64,000 nucleotides of DNA from Adiantum capillus-veneris (GCA_014529385.2 CM043949.1:145371350-145435349); one strand, 5' to 3'; positions 23,861 to 37,656 are shown, counted from the first letter of the stretch. Numbers and translations are program-made. Notes: generated by a model from the sequence alone, not told the origin.

Positions 23861-24102
23861 TTTCTTGGGTAGAGGGCAGGTAGCCTGGCCTGTGCCCAGT
23901 TAACAGATGGACACAGCCACAACCAGACTTCCTGCCCTCTGCCCAAGAAAGCAAGTAGCACCAAAATATCAACCATGCTCCCGCGCGCAGAAATTTCGGC
24001 AAAGTTCCCTTTGTTTTTACATAAACTTTTCAAAAAAAACCATATCATGTATACACCTCCTACATGCTATCCATGTAGGATCTCACATGAGATTTAAGGC
24101 CA

Positions 24103-24330
24103 ATGAAAGACAACCGTACCAGCTGAAAAGCATAACCATAACTTAAAACCATAACCGGCTATAACCACTTTGATCAAAACCATAATGCAGATAACCATAA
24201 CCATAAACAAAATTAACAATAACCATAAGCATAACCAGAAAGAGAAACAATAACTGTCTATACAATGACAATGACAATAATCATAACCATAAGGGAAACA
24301 ATAACTGTCTGAACACTAACTGTTTGTACA
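24103..24330. repeat. Degenerate AACCATA repeats
   Basis: ATAACCATA and close variants recur many times with irregular spacing just inside the CACTA subterminal region. Confidence 0.8.
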
Positions 24331-24509
24331 AAAAAGAGACACAGAAGTGTGTATGTGTCTCACAAAGCATATAGATGAAATCTGGTCCACTAATGACTAG
24401 GCGTCGCAACCTGCACATAGGACAACTCACAAAATTAGTATTGATATTACTTCACATATACTGACTTAATTAAATCAACTCACACATATTAACCTCTCAC
24501 CTCAAGCGA

Positions 24510-25660
24510 TCAGCGAGACTGTAAGGCCTCCCAGTCTACAGGCTCTCCTAAAGCTTCAAGATCATTCAGTACTTCATAGATACCTCTGTGATATCCATCT
24601 GACTCCTCCTCGCGTGATGGAGCTCGATGCATCGCAAGATTCTGCGTTTATACAAAAATCAAAGTAATAAGAATACATGATTCATCGTGTTTTAAAAAAC
24701 GCCATAGTTAAGATTGGATTAGAAACTCACAAACTCATAGCGAAAGATGTCAAAGCCTGCGCTGCCAAGATGAGATGTCCCCCTAGTCATCTATCGTACC
24801 TGCGCGGTCTCACGCTGCTGTCTGAACCGAGTGGCCGTTGTCCACTCATCCTCCCTAATCTGCAGCCACGTCTCGTGTGGGATGCCCGAAGGCTTTCGCG
24901 ATCCGGTCATGAAAGCCTTCCGAGTTGCATCTAGTCGATGTTTGATGGTGTCCCATGCAACACCCTTGATCCACCATGCTGAAATAACGGAAGAACCCAG
25001 AGCAGGCTGGTACTCTCTCAAGATGGTCTCCACTATGTAAGTGACTTTTTCCTTGTCTTGCTGATCCCAAGACGTCAGAATGCTGGTCAAAAATTGCAGC
25101 TCCATGAGCTGGCGAATCCGCTGTCACATCTCAGTCCCGATTCTATCCATGTCAACAGAACCATCTCCCCGTACAGTATAGAGGTTGGAGGCACTAGGAT
25201 CGTGTGCCCCCCAAGGTGTCCGAGGTGTGCCAAGAGGTGTGTCGAGAGGTGTGCTTGGGTAAGACGGGGGTCGTGAGCGAGGAGGGGTCAAAGCATCTGT
25301 GGACCCTCCTCCACATCAACCACCACCTCCACCTGACGATCGCCGAGATCGGCGAGTGCACCTGTGCTACGGAGATGGGGACGTACCCGCCTCTGCCCCA
25401 CCCCTAGGTGTCGAAGCGGCCGTGATGGGAGAAGAAGGCTTCGTACCCATAGGCGTTCTGAACCCCGTAGGCGTCCCCCCCCTAGGCGTCAGTCCCTCGG
25501 GTGTGAAGCCCGGAGGCGTAGTACCCGTGCCTCTGGCTACCCAGTACTGAGAAGCCTCTGCCATCTGAGCAGGCGTCATCCGTGTAACGAAGCCCATGAA
25601 TGCCTCTGCACTCATGGAAGCGGGATCTGGAATCTCGTCTGCCATACTAAAGTTCTGCAC
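24510..25660 (-). pseudogene. CACTA second gene, Transposase_24-like (broken)
   Basis: The minus strand opens at 25660 with ADEIPDPASMSAEAFMGFV, followed by a proline/glycine/threonine-rich linker. It resumes in another frame at about 25170 with DGSVDMDRIGTEM and MELQFLTSILTSWDQQDKEK. It then carries WWIKGVAWDTIKHRLDATRK and HETWLQIREDEWTTATRF, the pattern of the plant Transposase_24 family encoded by CACTA elements. Further reading near 24510-24640 gives an acidic tail. At least one stop (near 25126) and frameshifts interrupt it. In active elements such a protein assists TNP2 at the subterminal repeats. Confidence 0.7.
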
Positions 25661-25752
25661 AAAGAAAGTAAGATAAAGTGTTAGAACACAGTTGTTTAAA
25701 TTAGCTTTAAGCTTAATTTTAAATCAAAGTCTTCACACAAACACTTACAGGC

Positions 25753-27764
25753 CTAGGCCTCGACGAGTGAGGCATCATCGATAAGATCTTGCACTGTATC
25801 ATCGTCTATCTCTAATTGCAAACATAAATCTACCCCAACTCGTTCTGGAAGATTGTCTTCATCCATTGCATCTTCATCTACAAGTGTCAATTCTGGCTCG
25901 TCTGCGTCATCCCTCGTATATCTGTCAGCTTCCTCTGCCATACCTTCGTCCATCTCATCTAATGTCACAGTAGTATGGACGTCGTCTGAATGACTTTACT
26001 CCAGGAGATCTTGCCCTTCAAATACTTGTTTATTTCTTGGAGCAACCTGAACCACAAACCACCATTGTCGCTCTCGAGGGTCCGGTACAAAGACCACTTG
26101 CTTGCAATGTTCGAGGAGAGCAAATGTGTCGCTCGCATTGGATAGTTAGGCAGCTCGTGGGTAGATACTTCTCAGTCATGCAAAATGCCTCAATGGAGTT
26201 ATCCCTTGCGACTGCAATAAATTCCTCCCGTATCTCCTTGGAACGGTGGTGGCCTTGATAAATTGTCTTTCGAAGAGAGGTAGAATAGCGCACATCCAAA
26301 GACTGTCTGTAAATTGAACATGCATTGTATTCCAAAGTTGTTAGTCCTGCATATATCAAAGCATGAATCAGGCCAAGGCAAAGGGCTTGCGAATAGCGAG
26401 AATTTTGTAAATTAATAACCATTACCAGAAGCTTCTCCGTATCCTGGACAATCATGCATAGTCCACATAAGAAGTCCCTGGATCCTTGCATGTTGTTGTC
26501 CTACTCGTTCAACCGCATCTGCTATGTCGATCCCATGCCATAACTCCTGGAGCTCGTCAACTAGTGGAGCTAGATAAACATCCATGTTTTTTGCCTTGAA
26601 CTTACCAGGTACAATCAAACTTAAAATCAAATGACCCTTCTTGATAGCAAGCCACGGTGGGAGGTTGTAATTGATAAGGCACACAGGCCAAGTGCTCCAT
26701 GACGAGCTTCTCAAGCCAAATGGATTGACTCCATCCATTGCCATGCCCAAACGCAAATTGCGTGGTTCACTCTTAAAATGTGGCCAGGTATCTTCAATGT
26801 GCCTCCAAGCCTTCGAATCAGCGGGCACCCTAAATGTTGCGTCAGTGGATCTATTTGTAGAATGCCACCACATCAACTTTGCAATGGAACCACAACGAAA
26901 CATGCTTTTTATCCTAGGAATAATAGGGAAATGCCACAACACTTTAGCTGGCACTGTCTCGCCAACTGCATCTTGTTTGTAGCTCATTGCTCTGTACTTA
27001 GGACACGACAGACAATCTACAAATTCATTGCAAAAAAGAATGCAATCATTTGGACATGCATGAATCTTGTTGTAGTCCAAGCCAACTGAGGTCAGAAGTT
27101 GCTTTGCGTCTGGCCTAGAGGGGGGCATTTCATTGCCAGCCGGGAGAAGTTGCTCCCGTAATAACCTGTTTAAGACACATTAAATTAAAAAGCTCTCCGA
27201 GCACATCACCGTTGCAATCGGAAAATCTATTTTGTAAATTATGTACCTAAACAAAGCAGTGACGCTTGCATCTGACCACCCGTACACTGACTAAAGATTC
27301 AAAAACGCCAGACAAGTACAAAGCACAGATATTTTGGCGCCTTCATAGATTGGTTGACGTGCCAACTTTCTCAACATGTCTTCAGGAGATAGGTGCACGG
27401 TTTCTGGTGCTGCTTCGTTCGCGTTCTCCTCGCTTGTGTGGAAGAATGCATCCAGCATCTCCTCCATGCCGTCGTCTTCTGTCTGTAAGCCCTTTTGTGC
27501 TTCCATCCGTGGCTCTATATTGGTCGGACCTTCACGCATAATCTTTTTTCTCTCTCTCTCTCTCTCAGATGTAGGTGCTATGTCGCAGAAATCAATGCCC
27601 GTTCCGTAGGAGTCGTATCGCAGATTCTGTACGGTTTCTCTAGCAAACTCTCCGTACTTGTGCACATGCTCATTACATATCTTAGGCTTACACAGGATTT
27701 GATACTTGTAGAGCGTGCACGAGCATGCAATCTTTTCCTCCATGTTAGTTGATGACGTTGCCAT
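25753..27764 (-). pseudogene. CACTA TNP2-like transposase, internally deleted
   Basis: From the minus start at 27764 an N-terminal Cys-containing segment leads to an acidic linker. The usual PIYEGAKISVLC ... YGWSDASVTALF region follows, with a TAG inside. After a probable short intron (about 27250-27160) comes Transposase_21 (27128-26412) with SVGLDYNKIHACPNDCILFC, AKVLWHFPIIPRIKSMF and MWWHST. The frame stops just after MWTMHDCPGYGE, where the second half of the domain should begin. What remains downstream is a short DUF4216-like piece (QVVFVPDPRERQWWFVV, about 26030-26120) and an acidic tail (25968-25753). The catalytic middle and the DUF4218-type region are missing, so the copy is non-autonomous. 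Confidence 0.85.
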
Positions 27765-27785
27765 CTACAATGATTATGAATGTTG

Positions 27786-28662
<877 letters not shown>

Positions 28663-29096
28663 ACTGATCGAACGAGCGACTGAGCTAGGGAGATCTAGAT
28701 GTCCATGATTGTGGAGGACTACACAACATCGGAAAAGGCTGCATCAGAGGATCTAGCTAGGTCACTTTGGCTCGACATGCATAACGCCCGGTCAGACTAC
28801 TGACCATGGAGGAGATTGATGAGATCCGCCAGCGACAGCTGCTGGATCTCGTATGATCTACCTATCCCAGCTAGCTGGTTTAACCATTTAGTCCATACCC
28901 AGCAGTTTAGGATTCCATAATAATTTATTTTGTCATCTTCTTACTCTGACTTTGTATCAGATCCATCACATTGTAACTTTCTTGTCTCATGTCTCATAGG
29001 TTACTTAGGCCTTTCGAAGACGTTAATATAACATTTCATTTCATTTCTCTCTTTAATTATTTTTCTTTAATTTTAATTTCCTAAGCATACATTAAT

Positions 29097-29098
<2 letters not shown>

Positions 29099-29178
<80 letters not shown>

Positions 29179-29240
29179 ATTGCCTACACACACACACACG
29201 TTTCTCTCTCTCTCTCTCTCTTTCCTACACACACACACAC

Positions 29241-29320
<80 letters not shown>

Positions 29321-29366
29321 CACACACATACACCTCTCTCTCTCTCTCTTTCCTACACACTCACAC

Positions 29367-29426
<60 letters not shown>

Positions 29427-29450
29427 CTCTCTATTTCCTACACACACACA

Positions 29451-29482
<32 letters not shown>

Positions 29483-29576
29483 CTACACACACACACACAC
29501 CGCTCTCTCTCTCTCTCTTTCCTACACACACACACCTCTCTCTCTCTCTCTCTCTTTCCTACACACACACACACAC

Positions 29577-29666
<90 letters not shown>

Positions 29667-29733
29667 ACACACACACACACCGCGCTCTCTCTCTCTCTCT
29701 CTCTCTTTCCTACCCACACACACGATGTAGAGA
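29099..29733. repeat. Compound CT / CACA microsatellite, ~630 bp
   Basis: Long (CT)n blocks alternate with spacers of the form TTTCCTACACACACACAC at least eight times. The compound unit itself has been amplified. Confidence 0.95.
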
Positions 29734-29864
29734 GAGAGAGAGGGGGGTTGGGGGGGACATAATCCCTGCGCAGCAGGTGGAGGCCAAGATTTGAGCAGAG
29801 CGTAGGCGAAAATGGCCCCTGTTGCTCGTGGGCTTCGCTTTTTTCCCCCAATTTTTTTTGTGTC

Positions 29865-30010
29865 ACTATGCGCATCGATATACGCGTCGCTAGTAAAGCC
29901 TTTCCACGCGTATATCGACGTACATTGAAACGCGTATATCAACGCGTATAGCGATGCCCGCTAATTTCATCGATATATGCGCGTCGATATCTCCATGTTG
30001 TGTTGTATTG
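29865..30010. repeat. CACTA right terminal and subterminal repeats
   Basis: Motifs such as ACGCGTATATCGACG and ATCGATATATGCGCGTCG cluster up to the terminal TGTTGTATTG, mirroring the left end. Confidence 0.8.
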
Positions 30011-30119
30011 CCTTGACCTTCACATCATGCATCGATGCTTCCTTTTCAACACTTATCCCAAAAAGATCAGGACATAATTGCATCAAGCCTTCCTCTACAC
30101 TTTCTTCTGATGATGTAGA

Positions 30120-30707
30120 CTATGCATCACTATCGTATGATGTGGTTTCCGTCGAATCCGTATCTTGCATTTCGACTAGGGGCTGTGTACGGCTCTCATG
30201 TGTCTTCATGTTGTAGACAATGGTCCTTCCTTTCTCTTTGTCGGGGATGGTGATCAAGCCCATGCCCCAATCCTGATTAGCACCAAGGGTTATAAGCCAT
30301 GGCCTCCCTAAAATGATTGGATACGCATTCTCACCCGCTTGCATCACGTAGCAATCAACCAAGCACTCAATACCCAAGACTTTCATCTTCACATCTTCAG
30401 CTATTCCAAGACACCTTGCCTTTTTGTGGTTAGCCATTCTCATACAGATTGAAGCATTCACTGACATCTTGAAACCTGCTTCTTTCATGATAGCCTCGAT
30501 CATGACACACACCTGGGCACCACCATCCACATATGCTTGCACTTTCGTCTTCTTTCCTAGCATAGCTTCAACTATTGGCACCATATCCACTGGGTGACCA
30601 ACCCTCAAAGATGACACCATGCTTTGATGCTTTTCCTTCTTGGAAGGAAGCCGCGTAATCACACACTTTGTCCACTGCCTCCTTAATTTAGTATTCAAAG
30701 CCACCAA
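30120..30707 (-). pseudogene. Element A protease region
   Basis: A 195-codon minus frame matching a retroviral-type aspartic protease. VQAYVDGGAQVCVMIEA marks the active-site loop, with Asp-Gly-Gly in place of the usual Asp-Thr/Ser-Gly. YPIILGRPWL marks the C-terminal hydrophobic-hydrophobic-Gly motif. The protein would cut the Gag-Pol precursor. The changed active site and the CACTA insertion just downstream argue against activity. Confidence 0.75.
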
Positions 30708-30844
30708 CTGACCAAAAGATATATTTGCCTTTTGATTTCGTATGTCATCGACAATATCATAGTCTTCAACACCTTGGCCAAGGAGGTAGTCCTTTGGACC
30801 AATCTTCCTTCTTCGCCGCCTCTTGCTACTTTCTAGTTTGTCTT

Positions 30845-31899
30845 CTACCTTAGCCTTTCCTTTCCTTTCCTTGCTCTTGTTTCCCTCTCTTCTTCTGTCT
30901 CTTTCTCCCTATCATGCCTAGCTCTCTTATTGGCCAAAACATCCACATCTTGATGTTCAAGGGTAATGATGTTGATAGCCCTACCTTCTCCATTTCCAGG
31001 CAATAGTTGCAGTGGTTGTTGTGGCGGCGGTGCTTCTAGTGCCCTCTCTTGATGATTCTCTTCTATTCTTCCTCGACCATGTCCATATATGGGGTATATC
31101 CCTCCTCTCTCCCTTGGTGGTTCAGGACAATCAGGGGCATAATGACCCTCTTCATCACAATTGTAGCATCTACCTTGTAGCCTTCGTCCCTTGCCTCTCC
31201 CAACTGGCCGCTCCTCTCTTTGGTTCCTATTCATTATGTTAATTCTTAATTCTTGCAAAAACTGACCAGCAAGATCATGCAAAACCCGGGCCGTAACAGG
31301 ATCTGGACCATGAACCACTCGCTCCACTCTATCATCCATTGTCACAGGGACCATTGGTTGCACCACAACTGGCTCAGTATGTGTCAGGCCTTGCTCCCAC
31401 CTTCTCTTGATCTTCGTGCTCTTGGCGTCGGCAATTTCCACAGCTCTTTCAAATGTAGCAGGCTCATCTTGATCGACCTTCTCCCTTACACTTCGATGGA
31501 GACAATCCATAAACTGACGCACTTTAAAGAAATCCCCTGGAGGTACTTGGGATTCCGCCTCTAATTGAAATCAAAGCCCTTTGAAGTGTTGCAAAAACTC
31601 TCTGTAAAGTTAGCATGAACATATTGCTGCAAACCTCTCAATTTTGTTGTCGCTTCTGTTGTGGTTAGTTTCTTTCCAAACCTGTCAAAAATTGCGAGCT
31701 TCACCTGCTCCCATGTTTGCTTTTTTTCTTCCTCTAAACCTTCAAACCTCTCCCGAGCTTCTCCTTTGAGCTCAAGAGGAAATACATGAAGCTTGGCTTC
31801 GTCATTCACAATGTGCATACCAAGCGTATGCCACTCGAAGTCCGCAATCCAATCCTTCACATCCTCCTTCCCTGTACACACAGGCCGACTATACGCCAT
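30845..31899 (-). pseudogene. Element A gag, frameshifted
   Basis: The minus frame 31899-31561 holds the N-terminal gag domain (DVKDWIADFEWHTLGM, TWEQVKLAIFDRFGKKLTTT). The frame 31522-30845 continues with ERAVEIADAKSTKIKRRWEQ, a zinc knuckle CYNCDEEGHYAPDC (C-x2-C-x4-H-x4-C) and a charged tail. A shift between them near 31550 breaks the protein. Gag would form the particle and bind RNA. Confidence 0.8.
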
Positions 31900-32040
31900 C
31901 CCTTTGAAGTTGCTTCTCCCTTGCGTGAGTAGTTACACAAGATTTAAAGTCTTTCACCTCAACCAAACCACCACTTTTCTTCAATGAAGCTCGAACTTCA
32001 CAGCAAAACCGCTTCACCTGGGTGCACAATCGGCAAATTT

Positions 32041-32061
32041 TGCTCCCCAGCGGGATCGCCA
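32041..32061 (-). other. Element A primer-binding site
   Basis: On the minus strand TGGCGATCCCGCTGGGGAGC starts five bases inside the 5' LTR. It begins with TGG, as required for pairing with a tRNA CCA end. The tRNA was not identified. Confidence 0.75.
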
Positions 32062-32066
32062 AAGGA

Positions 32067-33285
32067 TGATGGAGAAAAAGATGTCGTGCGCACACTCACA
32101 CACCCAGAAAATTCAATGCAACACAAGGAATTTACTTAAATTCATCACCTCACTCACTACCATTCAAAAGCTTTCCGAAAACTCTACCCACAAGCTCAAT
32201 TCAAACTCCAAACGCCTCGACCTACAAGCCCTTGCCTGCCCGCAGACACTACAAGGTGAGTCGAGGTGATCAACACTTGAAATCACGCTTGATGGTGACC
32301 AAAATATAAAAGAAAAACCATAAAAAAACCAAAAAATCCAGCCACAAGAGCCCACTCTCAAACCATTGCAAAAGCTTCGCCAAACTCCACTCTGTTGGAC
32401 TCTTTGGAGTAGCGTCAACCCTAATGGCACCGATACAGGGTCCCATAGTCTTGCAGAAAGCCTCTTCTTCCCTCAATTCCTTGCACACACACATCCATGG
32501 AAACCTCAGAACTTCCATAGACTCTCCCAAGTGCAAAATTGAAGAGAGAAAGCTCTCATTCACTCCTCCACACACTCAAAAACAGGATGCAAACGCAACG
32601 GGACTGCACTAGACCACCTGTAGGAACCTTGCTCCCTCCCACACATAGAGGGGTGAAAGTGTTGATATTTCTCTTCAAAAGTCCTCCCTGAGCTGGAACA
32701 CTCACTCCGCTGTGAGTGATGTGGCAATTTGAAGCAATTTCACCCCTTTTTTTACCTTTTTTGGCCCAGTTTTGGCCAGTTTTGACCCCTTGCGGGAATT
32801 TTTCATTGGAAAAACCCCAAACGGACTCCAAAATTCACCAAATTTTGCGCGCTTGATCCTCGATACCCAAAGATAATTTCCACATCCCCACATTCCATTT
32901 TTGACCACTTCTAGGGCGATGCACGTATCATCGCAGATCAGGCGCCGCAAATAGACAGTTACAGCATGTGTCAAACTTCTCGAGCGGGATGAGAGTACCC
33001 ACACTTTTCACTTGCATTATTTACATTCTAGAAAGCTCAAACACATTATCTAGAGACAAAATAAGCCACCTAGAACCATATCCAAGTTCCCGATACCGTA
33101 TCCAAGCATGTACATATGCTCGAGTACCAACATGCAAGCACGCATATTTACAATGTGCACACGTTGCACCTTTTTTTGAACTTGAAACCACTTTGCAAAG
33201 CTCCCAAATGCATGTATTTACATATTTTTTTACATATGAGCATGGATATAAACGCTACTTTGTACACGCCAAAAGCGGTCTATCA
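32067..33285 (-). repeat. Element A 5' LTR
   Basis: 1,219 bp, TG...CA. Collinear with 20657-21868 but with scattered substitutions and small indels. Confidence 0.9.
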
Positions 33286-33560
33286 ACGACAAGAAAGATC
33301 TATAATCTCGCAAAAAAGTGGCTTAAGATTTTGAGTCTCTTTTAACGATACACACCAAAAACATGTACAAGATTCCAAAAGCCCTAATTTTGAGCTTGTA
33401 CAATTGTCTAGATAGATACCACAAATCATGCTTCTCGATCTTACTAAAAGGAATTAAAATAAAGTCTCATATGTCTAGAAAAGCTACTCCACATCTAATG
33501 CAAAAGAGAAATCTACTTCAACGTATAACTCTACAAGACAATCTCTAAGATTTAGGCTCA

Positions 33561-34878
33561 CTACACCACAGGCTTTATCTTGCGGGTTTGCCCTAATACA
33601 AATGCAAGGTCTGTGGGAGTTAGTGCAGGCTGATGAATGACCATGTGCTCTTTTGATTGAAGCCCTAGAGTATGCACATACACATAGTACATGTGCTTAC
33701 ATGCCAGAAATGCTTTATGTGTAGATTTTCTCTTCTGAAAATCGGGACAGGTGCAACTAGGTTCTACCTTAATGTGTACATCATAACAACTCTTTGTCAA
33801 TATTCAAAAAACTATGTGTTGTTCACTTTCTAATTTCTCGTCCAAGAACGTTGCAACCATACTTGCAGCTGACTCCAATCTCTTTTGCGCTTCTTTGGAA
33901 ATACCATGTCTCCACTTACGCTTCCTACTATACTGGAGCCTCTTTGTGTAAGGGTAGCATTTGTATTGTTCATGTGTCGTAGTGGTGTTGCAAAATCTTC
34001 AAATTGAAATCCACTTTGTACCAAGCTGTCACTCTCTTCCTTTGATAAATTGGTTCCAATATCTAGTTGCAAGAAAGTAGGAACGATAGGTGAGAATTTA
34101 ACTTGCGTCTGTACTTTTTGTGTGTGGCCTACTTCATAATTGCAGAACCATATCCACTGTGCAATGGTCTTGTCTTTAAAAGTTCTCTCAGACCAAAAAC
34201 AGGGAGCAACCATTCCCACATTACGGCTTTGTAATTTGTTAACACAAATTTTCTTCCCTACCATTCCAAAACATTTCCTCATGCAATTGGTTGGCATCCT
34301 TCGTAAAGCCCACTCTTCGCGGGCAACTTGGACCTCTTGAATACACCTTGCCTCAGGCTGCACTTTAATGCTATCTCCTACTTCACTGTCAGTGACAACA
34401 TATACTTCTTCATTATCCTCTCTATCAAAATGTATACTCCGTGGTCTCCTTCTGGTTTTTCGCTGTCTTGCTTCCATTACATATCCAGGTTTATGTGAGC
34501 TTGTACCGACTGCACATGTTTTCTTCTTCCGTTGTACTGTCTCTTTGTCACCTTACATCACAGGCTCCTCATACGAAGGACTACCAGCAACCAAGCCTTT
34601 TAATGTACTCGTAAAATGATTTGGATTTGGAGATTCTCTGCGTTTCGAACTGGCCATCATTGCTTCTATGGAAGGGCCCGTTCCGATGTATCTGCCTATG
34701 GTGTATCCCAATCTTTTTTCACATTGAATATATGCATTCAAAACATCACTGACACATGCATCATAAAGTGAAATTTTACGTTTACCACCTTCACTTGCCA
34801 GCCAACTAGCATGGATGCTCTCTGACAAGTTTATACTTGGAATTTGAGCTCTCTCTCGTGGACTCTTACTGACCTATA
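33561..34878 (-). pseudogene. Mutator-like transposase C-terminal fragment with SWIM zinc finger
   Basis: A minus-strand exon starts after an AG acceptor at about 34879 with SPRERAQIPSINLSESIHAS. It runs for about 330 codons with a single TAA at 34555-34553. After a frameshift near 33880 and another stop, it ends in a SWIM finger, CTCPDFQ ... CKHMYYVYV (CxC...CxH), at about 33740-33650. SWIM fingers sit at the C-terminus of many Mutator-like transposases and bind DNA. The DDE core expected upstream is missing, since the sequence to the right is LTR D. Element A inserted just beyond its 3' end. The SWIM assignment is firm. The link to the Mutator superfamily is inference. Confidence 0.6.
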
Positions 34879-34992
34879 AATACAAAACATTTAAAACCAC
34901 AAAGATGTAAATCTCTGTTTTCAAGTATTTAATAAGATCCAAAAAAATGATTGATATACCATTGTCTCAGCGCTTTCCCAATGGGCGATCCA

Positions 34993-36016
34993 TTTTCAAG
35001 AAGTGCGCAGTGCAACTAGGAAAGCGTCGGGCCTTTGACTGTGAGGATTCGTAGAAAAATCAAGCAAGGCATAGACTATTTGAAGCCAAAAACACACTAA
35101 AAAAGAATAAAACTCCAGCCATGAAAGCTCCACTTTGAAAAAGAACCAATACTAACTCAAAACTCTTGTGTGTGTGAAGATTAGGTGTAGCCTCGCTCCC
35201 AATTGCACAGATGCAGTGCTCATTCGACCTGTTAAAAACCCTAAATTTATGCTTCGATTCTTCGTCGTGACCATTTCATGGAAGCTTTAGTACTTCATTG
35301 GAGAAGCCCAAGTAGTTATTTGAGGAGGGAAAAGCCTAATTGGAGGCCTCACAACCTCAACCATGTAGTGGAAGCAGCATGGGACTACACTAGCACCCTG
35401 TAGAGGAATGGCTGTATCGCCTTGCTCATGTACCCAAATGAGCTCATTCTTGGCTCTAAAAATTTCCACACAACTTTATAAACAATGCCAGCATCATTGA
35501 CATGGATCTTTGAGCTGTTTTGACCATTTTTAGGCCATTTTTAGCCATTTTTTAGCCCAAAAATGTCACTCTTTGTCCGTAAGAAGCCCAGACAAGATAG
35601 GAAAAATCCCCAAAAATGTGCAAAAATCCCATTGGGCTCAAATTTCATGTTGAACCTCATTTTACCACTTGGTAAGCACTTTGGACACGTCTTTCACACC
35701 AGCGCACGAAACCTGCTATTTTTGGCCGAGATTGCTCGCATTAAACTTTCTAGGCAAAACGAGCGTGCCACTTCGAAACACTTGACATTTGTACATTCCT
35801 AAATCAAATTAGGCATATATTTATGTGAAAAATAATTCTATGGTACCACGTGTAGGGCCTTGCCCGCCCGGCAAGGTATGCCACAGCTACAACCGTGACA
35901 TTCATTTTCGCATATATCACACTATGTACATTGTAGCATTTGGTCCCACACATCATAAACATTAAGAGTGAGGTAGATACTTTAATTTCACACTATAAAC
36001 GTACCATCGCACAACA
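34993..36016 (-). repeat. Element D LTR
   Basis: The outer end is similar to the start of the element B LTR: GCAACTAGGAAAGCGTCGGG against GCCAGGAAAGCACCGGG, then CTGTGAG. The inner end, ACAACA, is followed by TCCACCCCCTCTAAACCTGC, the same polypurine tract as in B. It is about 1 kb, half the length of the B LTR. The outermost TG is not preserved. Confidence 0.75.
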
Positions 36017-36072
36017 TCCACCCCCTCTAAACCTGCACATCCTCCGGAATGTGCCACATTACTTTTGCAGGT

Positions 36073-37405
36073 TTAGTCTTCATTTAAGTCAACATACATG
36101 TCGATTTCATCATCGCTTGCAACAAAATCTAACGCATCATCCTCTTGTTCTTCATCCACATCCATACCATTTTCATCAGAGCCTTCATTTTGACCTTCCT
36201 CTGAATCAAAGGGATCTGTATCACCTCTTCTTTTGAATAACTTGATTCTTTTCCCTACAATGGGAATCTTCATTTTTGTCCCATCTAATTCATGCAAGGT
36301 ATAAGTTGCATTCCCATGTACATGCTGAACCACATAAGGACCAAACCATCTCTTTGAAAGCTTTCTTATTGTTGAATGTTGGTTTTCAAGACTACTGTCA
36401 TACACCAACACCAAATCACCTTCCTCAATAGCTTTAGGTCTGAGCCTATGCCTCTTGTTGAATCTGTCCTTATTCTTTAACCTTGCATCTTTTAATTGTG
36501 CTACTGCAATCTCAATATCTTGGGGCCTTCTTTCTAACTGTTGTATGCGCAAAGCAAGAAGGTCTTACCTACTCATTCCATCTTCCCAAGGTAATACATT
36601 CCATGTGGGAATTACATCCTCAATTGGCATTATAGGTTTCTGACCATACATCAACTCAAAAGGCATATAACCAGTAACCGATCTATGAGTTGTACGATCA
36701 GCCCATAAAGCATAAGGCAACAACCTAGACCACTCTCCCATTTTACCTTTGTAGGCCTTAGCTAAGCTTTTAATGATAGGAGGATGCCCACGCTCCGATT
36801 TGCCATTTCCCTCAGGATTATATGCAGTAGTGAGAGCAAGTTTAATGCCCAACCTAGAGAAAAACTCCCTTGCTTTGTCACCATCCAACTCACTCCTGTC
36901 TGCTGTTATTTTCCCAACACAACCATAACGGCTAATTACATCATCCAAGAGGAACTTACATACCCCTTCTGTGCTTTTTGTTCTTAGAGCACGACCTTCA
37001 ACTTGATTGGTTAAGTCTTCTCGTGCAAGCACTATGTATCTCATTTGCCATAAGCCCAATGGCATCGTAACCAGATCTACTACCCACTTGTAATGCATGG
37101 CCAATGGGTAAGTAGGGTGCAACCCATCACGATGACGTACATTTGACAAGTTTCACAGGACTCCACAAAGTGAGATACATATTTATACATACCTTTCCAC
37201 CAATACCTCTCTTTCATTTTAGTAAAGGTGGCCCATACACCTCTATGTCCAGCATAAAGACTCTCATGAAACTTTTTCATAAGCTCATTTTGAGCGTCCT
37301 TATCATTCACGACTCTCATTGGCATTCCATTTCTTTGTTTTGGACGCTTCCATAAGTACCCATCTTTCAAAAAGTATCCATAGGCCTTTCTCCGTATTGG
37401 GTGAA
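36073..37405 (-). pseudogene. Element D pol 3' part: integrase
   Basis: Three minus frames (37472-37080, 37149-36565, 36552-36073) are clearly homologous to the last third of element B pol. They contain the zinc-binding region (HESLYAGHRGVWATF ... ESCETCQ), the core (HYKWVVDLVTMPLGLWQMRY, ITADRSELDGDKAREFFSRL, GNGKSERGH) and the GPY motif (RWFGPYVVQHVHGNATYTL), with an acidic tail. Homology to B stops at about 37405, directly beside a 28-bp palindrome. Reverse transcriptase, protease and gag are absent. It is a truncated copy with small frameshifts. Confidence 0.85.
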
Positions 37406-37424
37406 AGCATAGAATGGTGTCTAA

Positions 37425-37452
37425 ATACTTGGTGTCCATGGACACCAAGTAT
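37425..37452. repeat. Perfect 28-bp palindrome
   Basis: ATACTTGGTGTCCA and its exact complement meet at CCATGG with no spacer. It lies at the truncation edge of element D. Confidence 0.95.
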
Positions 37453-37589
37453 GATGCTATGGATGGCACCATAGATGGGCTTTTAAGTCAATAATTTTTA
37501 AAAGAATATAGGTAAGATAACTGACTTCACGACTCCACTACTCGGATTGAAAGACATGGAGCGGTTAGCACGTGTGGACCTCTCCCTCT

Positions 37590-37594
37590 CTCTC

Positions 37595-37656
<62 letters not shown>

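Noticed and set aside
25204-25684. Plus-strand Arg/Pro-rich frames
   Set aside because: Antisense of the CACTA second gene in a GC-rich proline/glycine linker.
29092-29942. Long open frames encoding Ser-Leu, Thr-His or Arg-Glu repeats
   Set aside because: They are translations of the CT/CA microsatellite in all frames, with no unique sequence.
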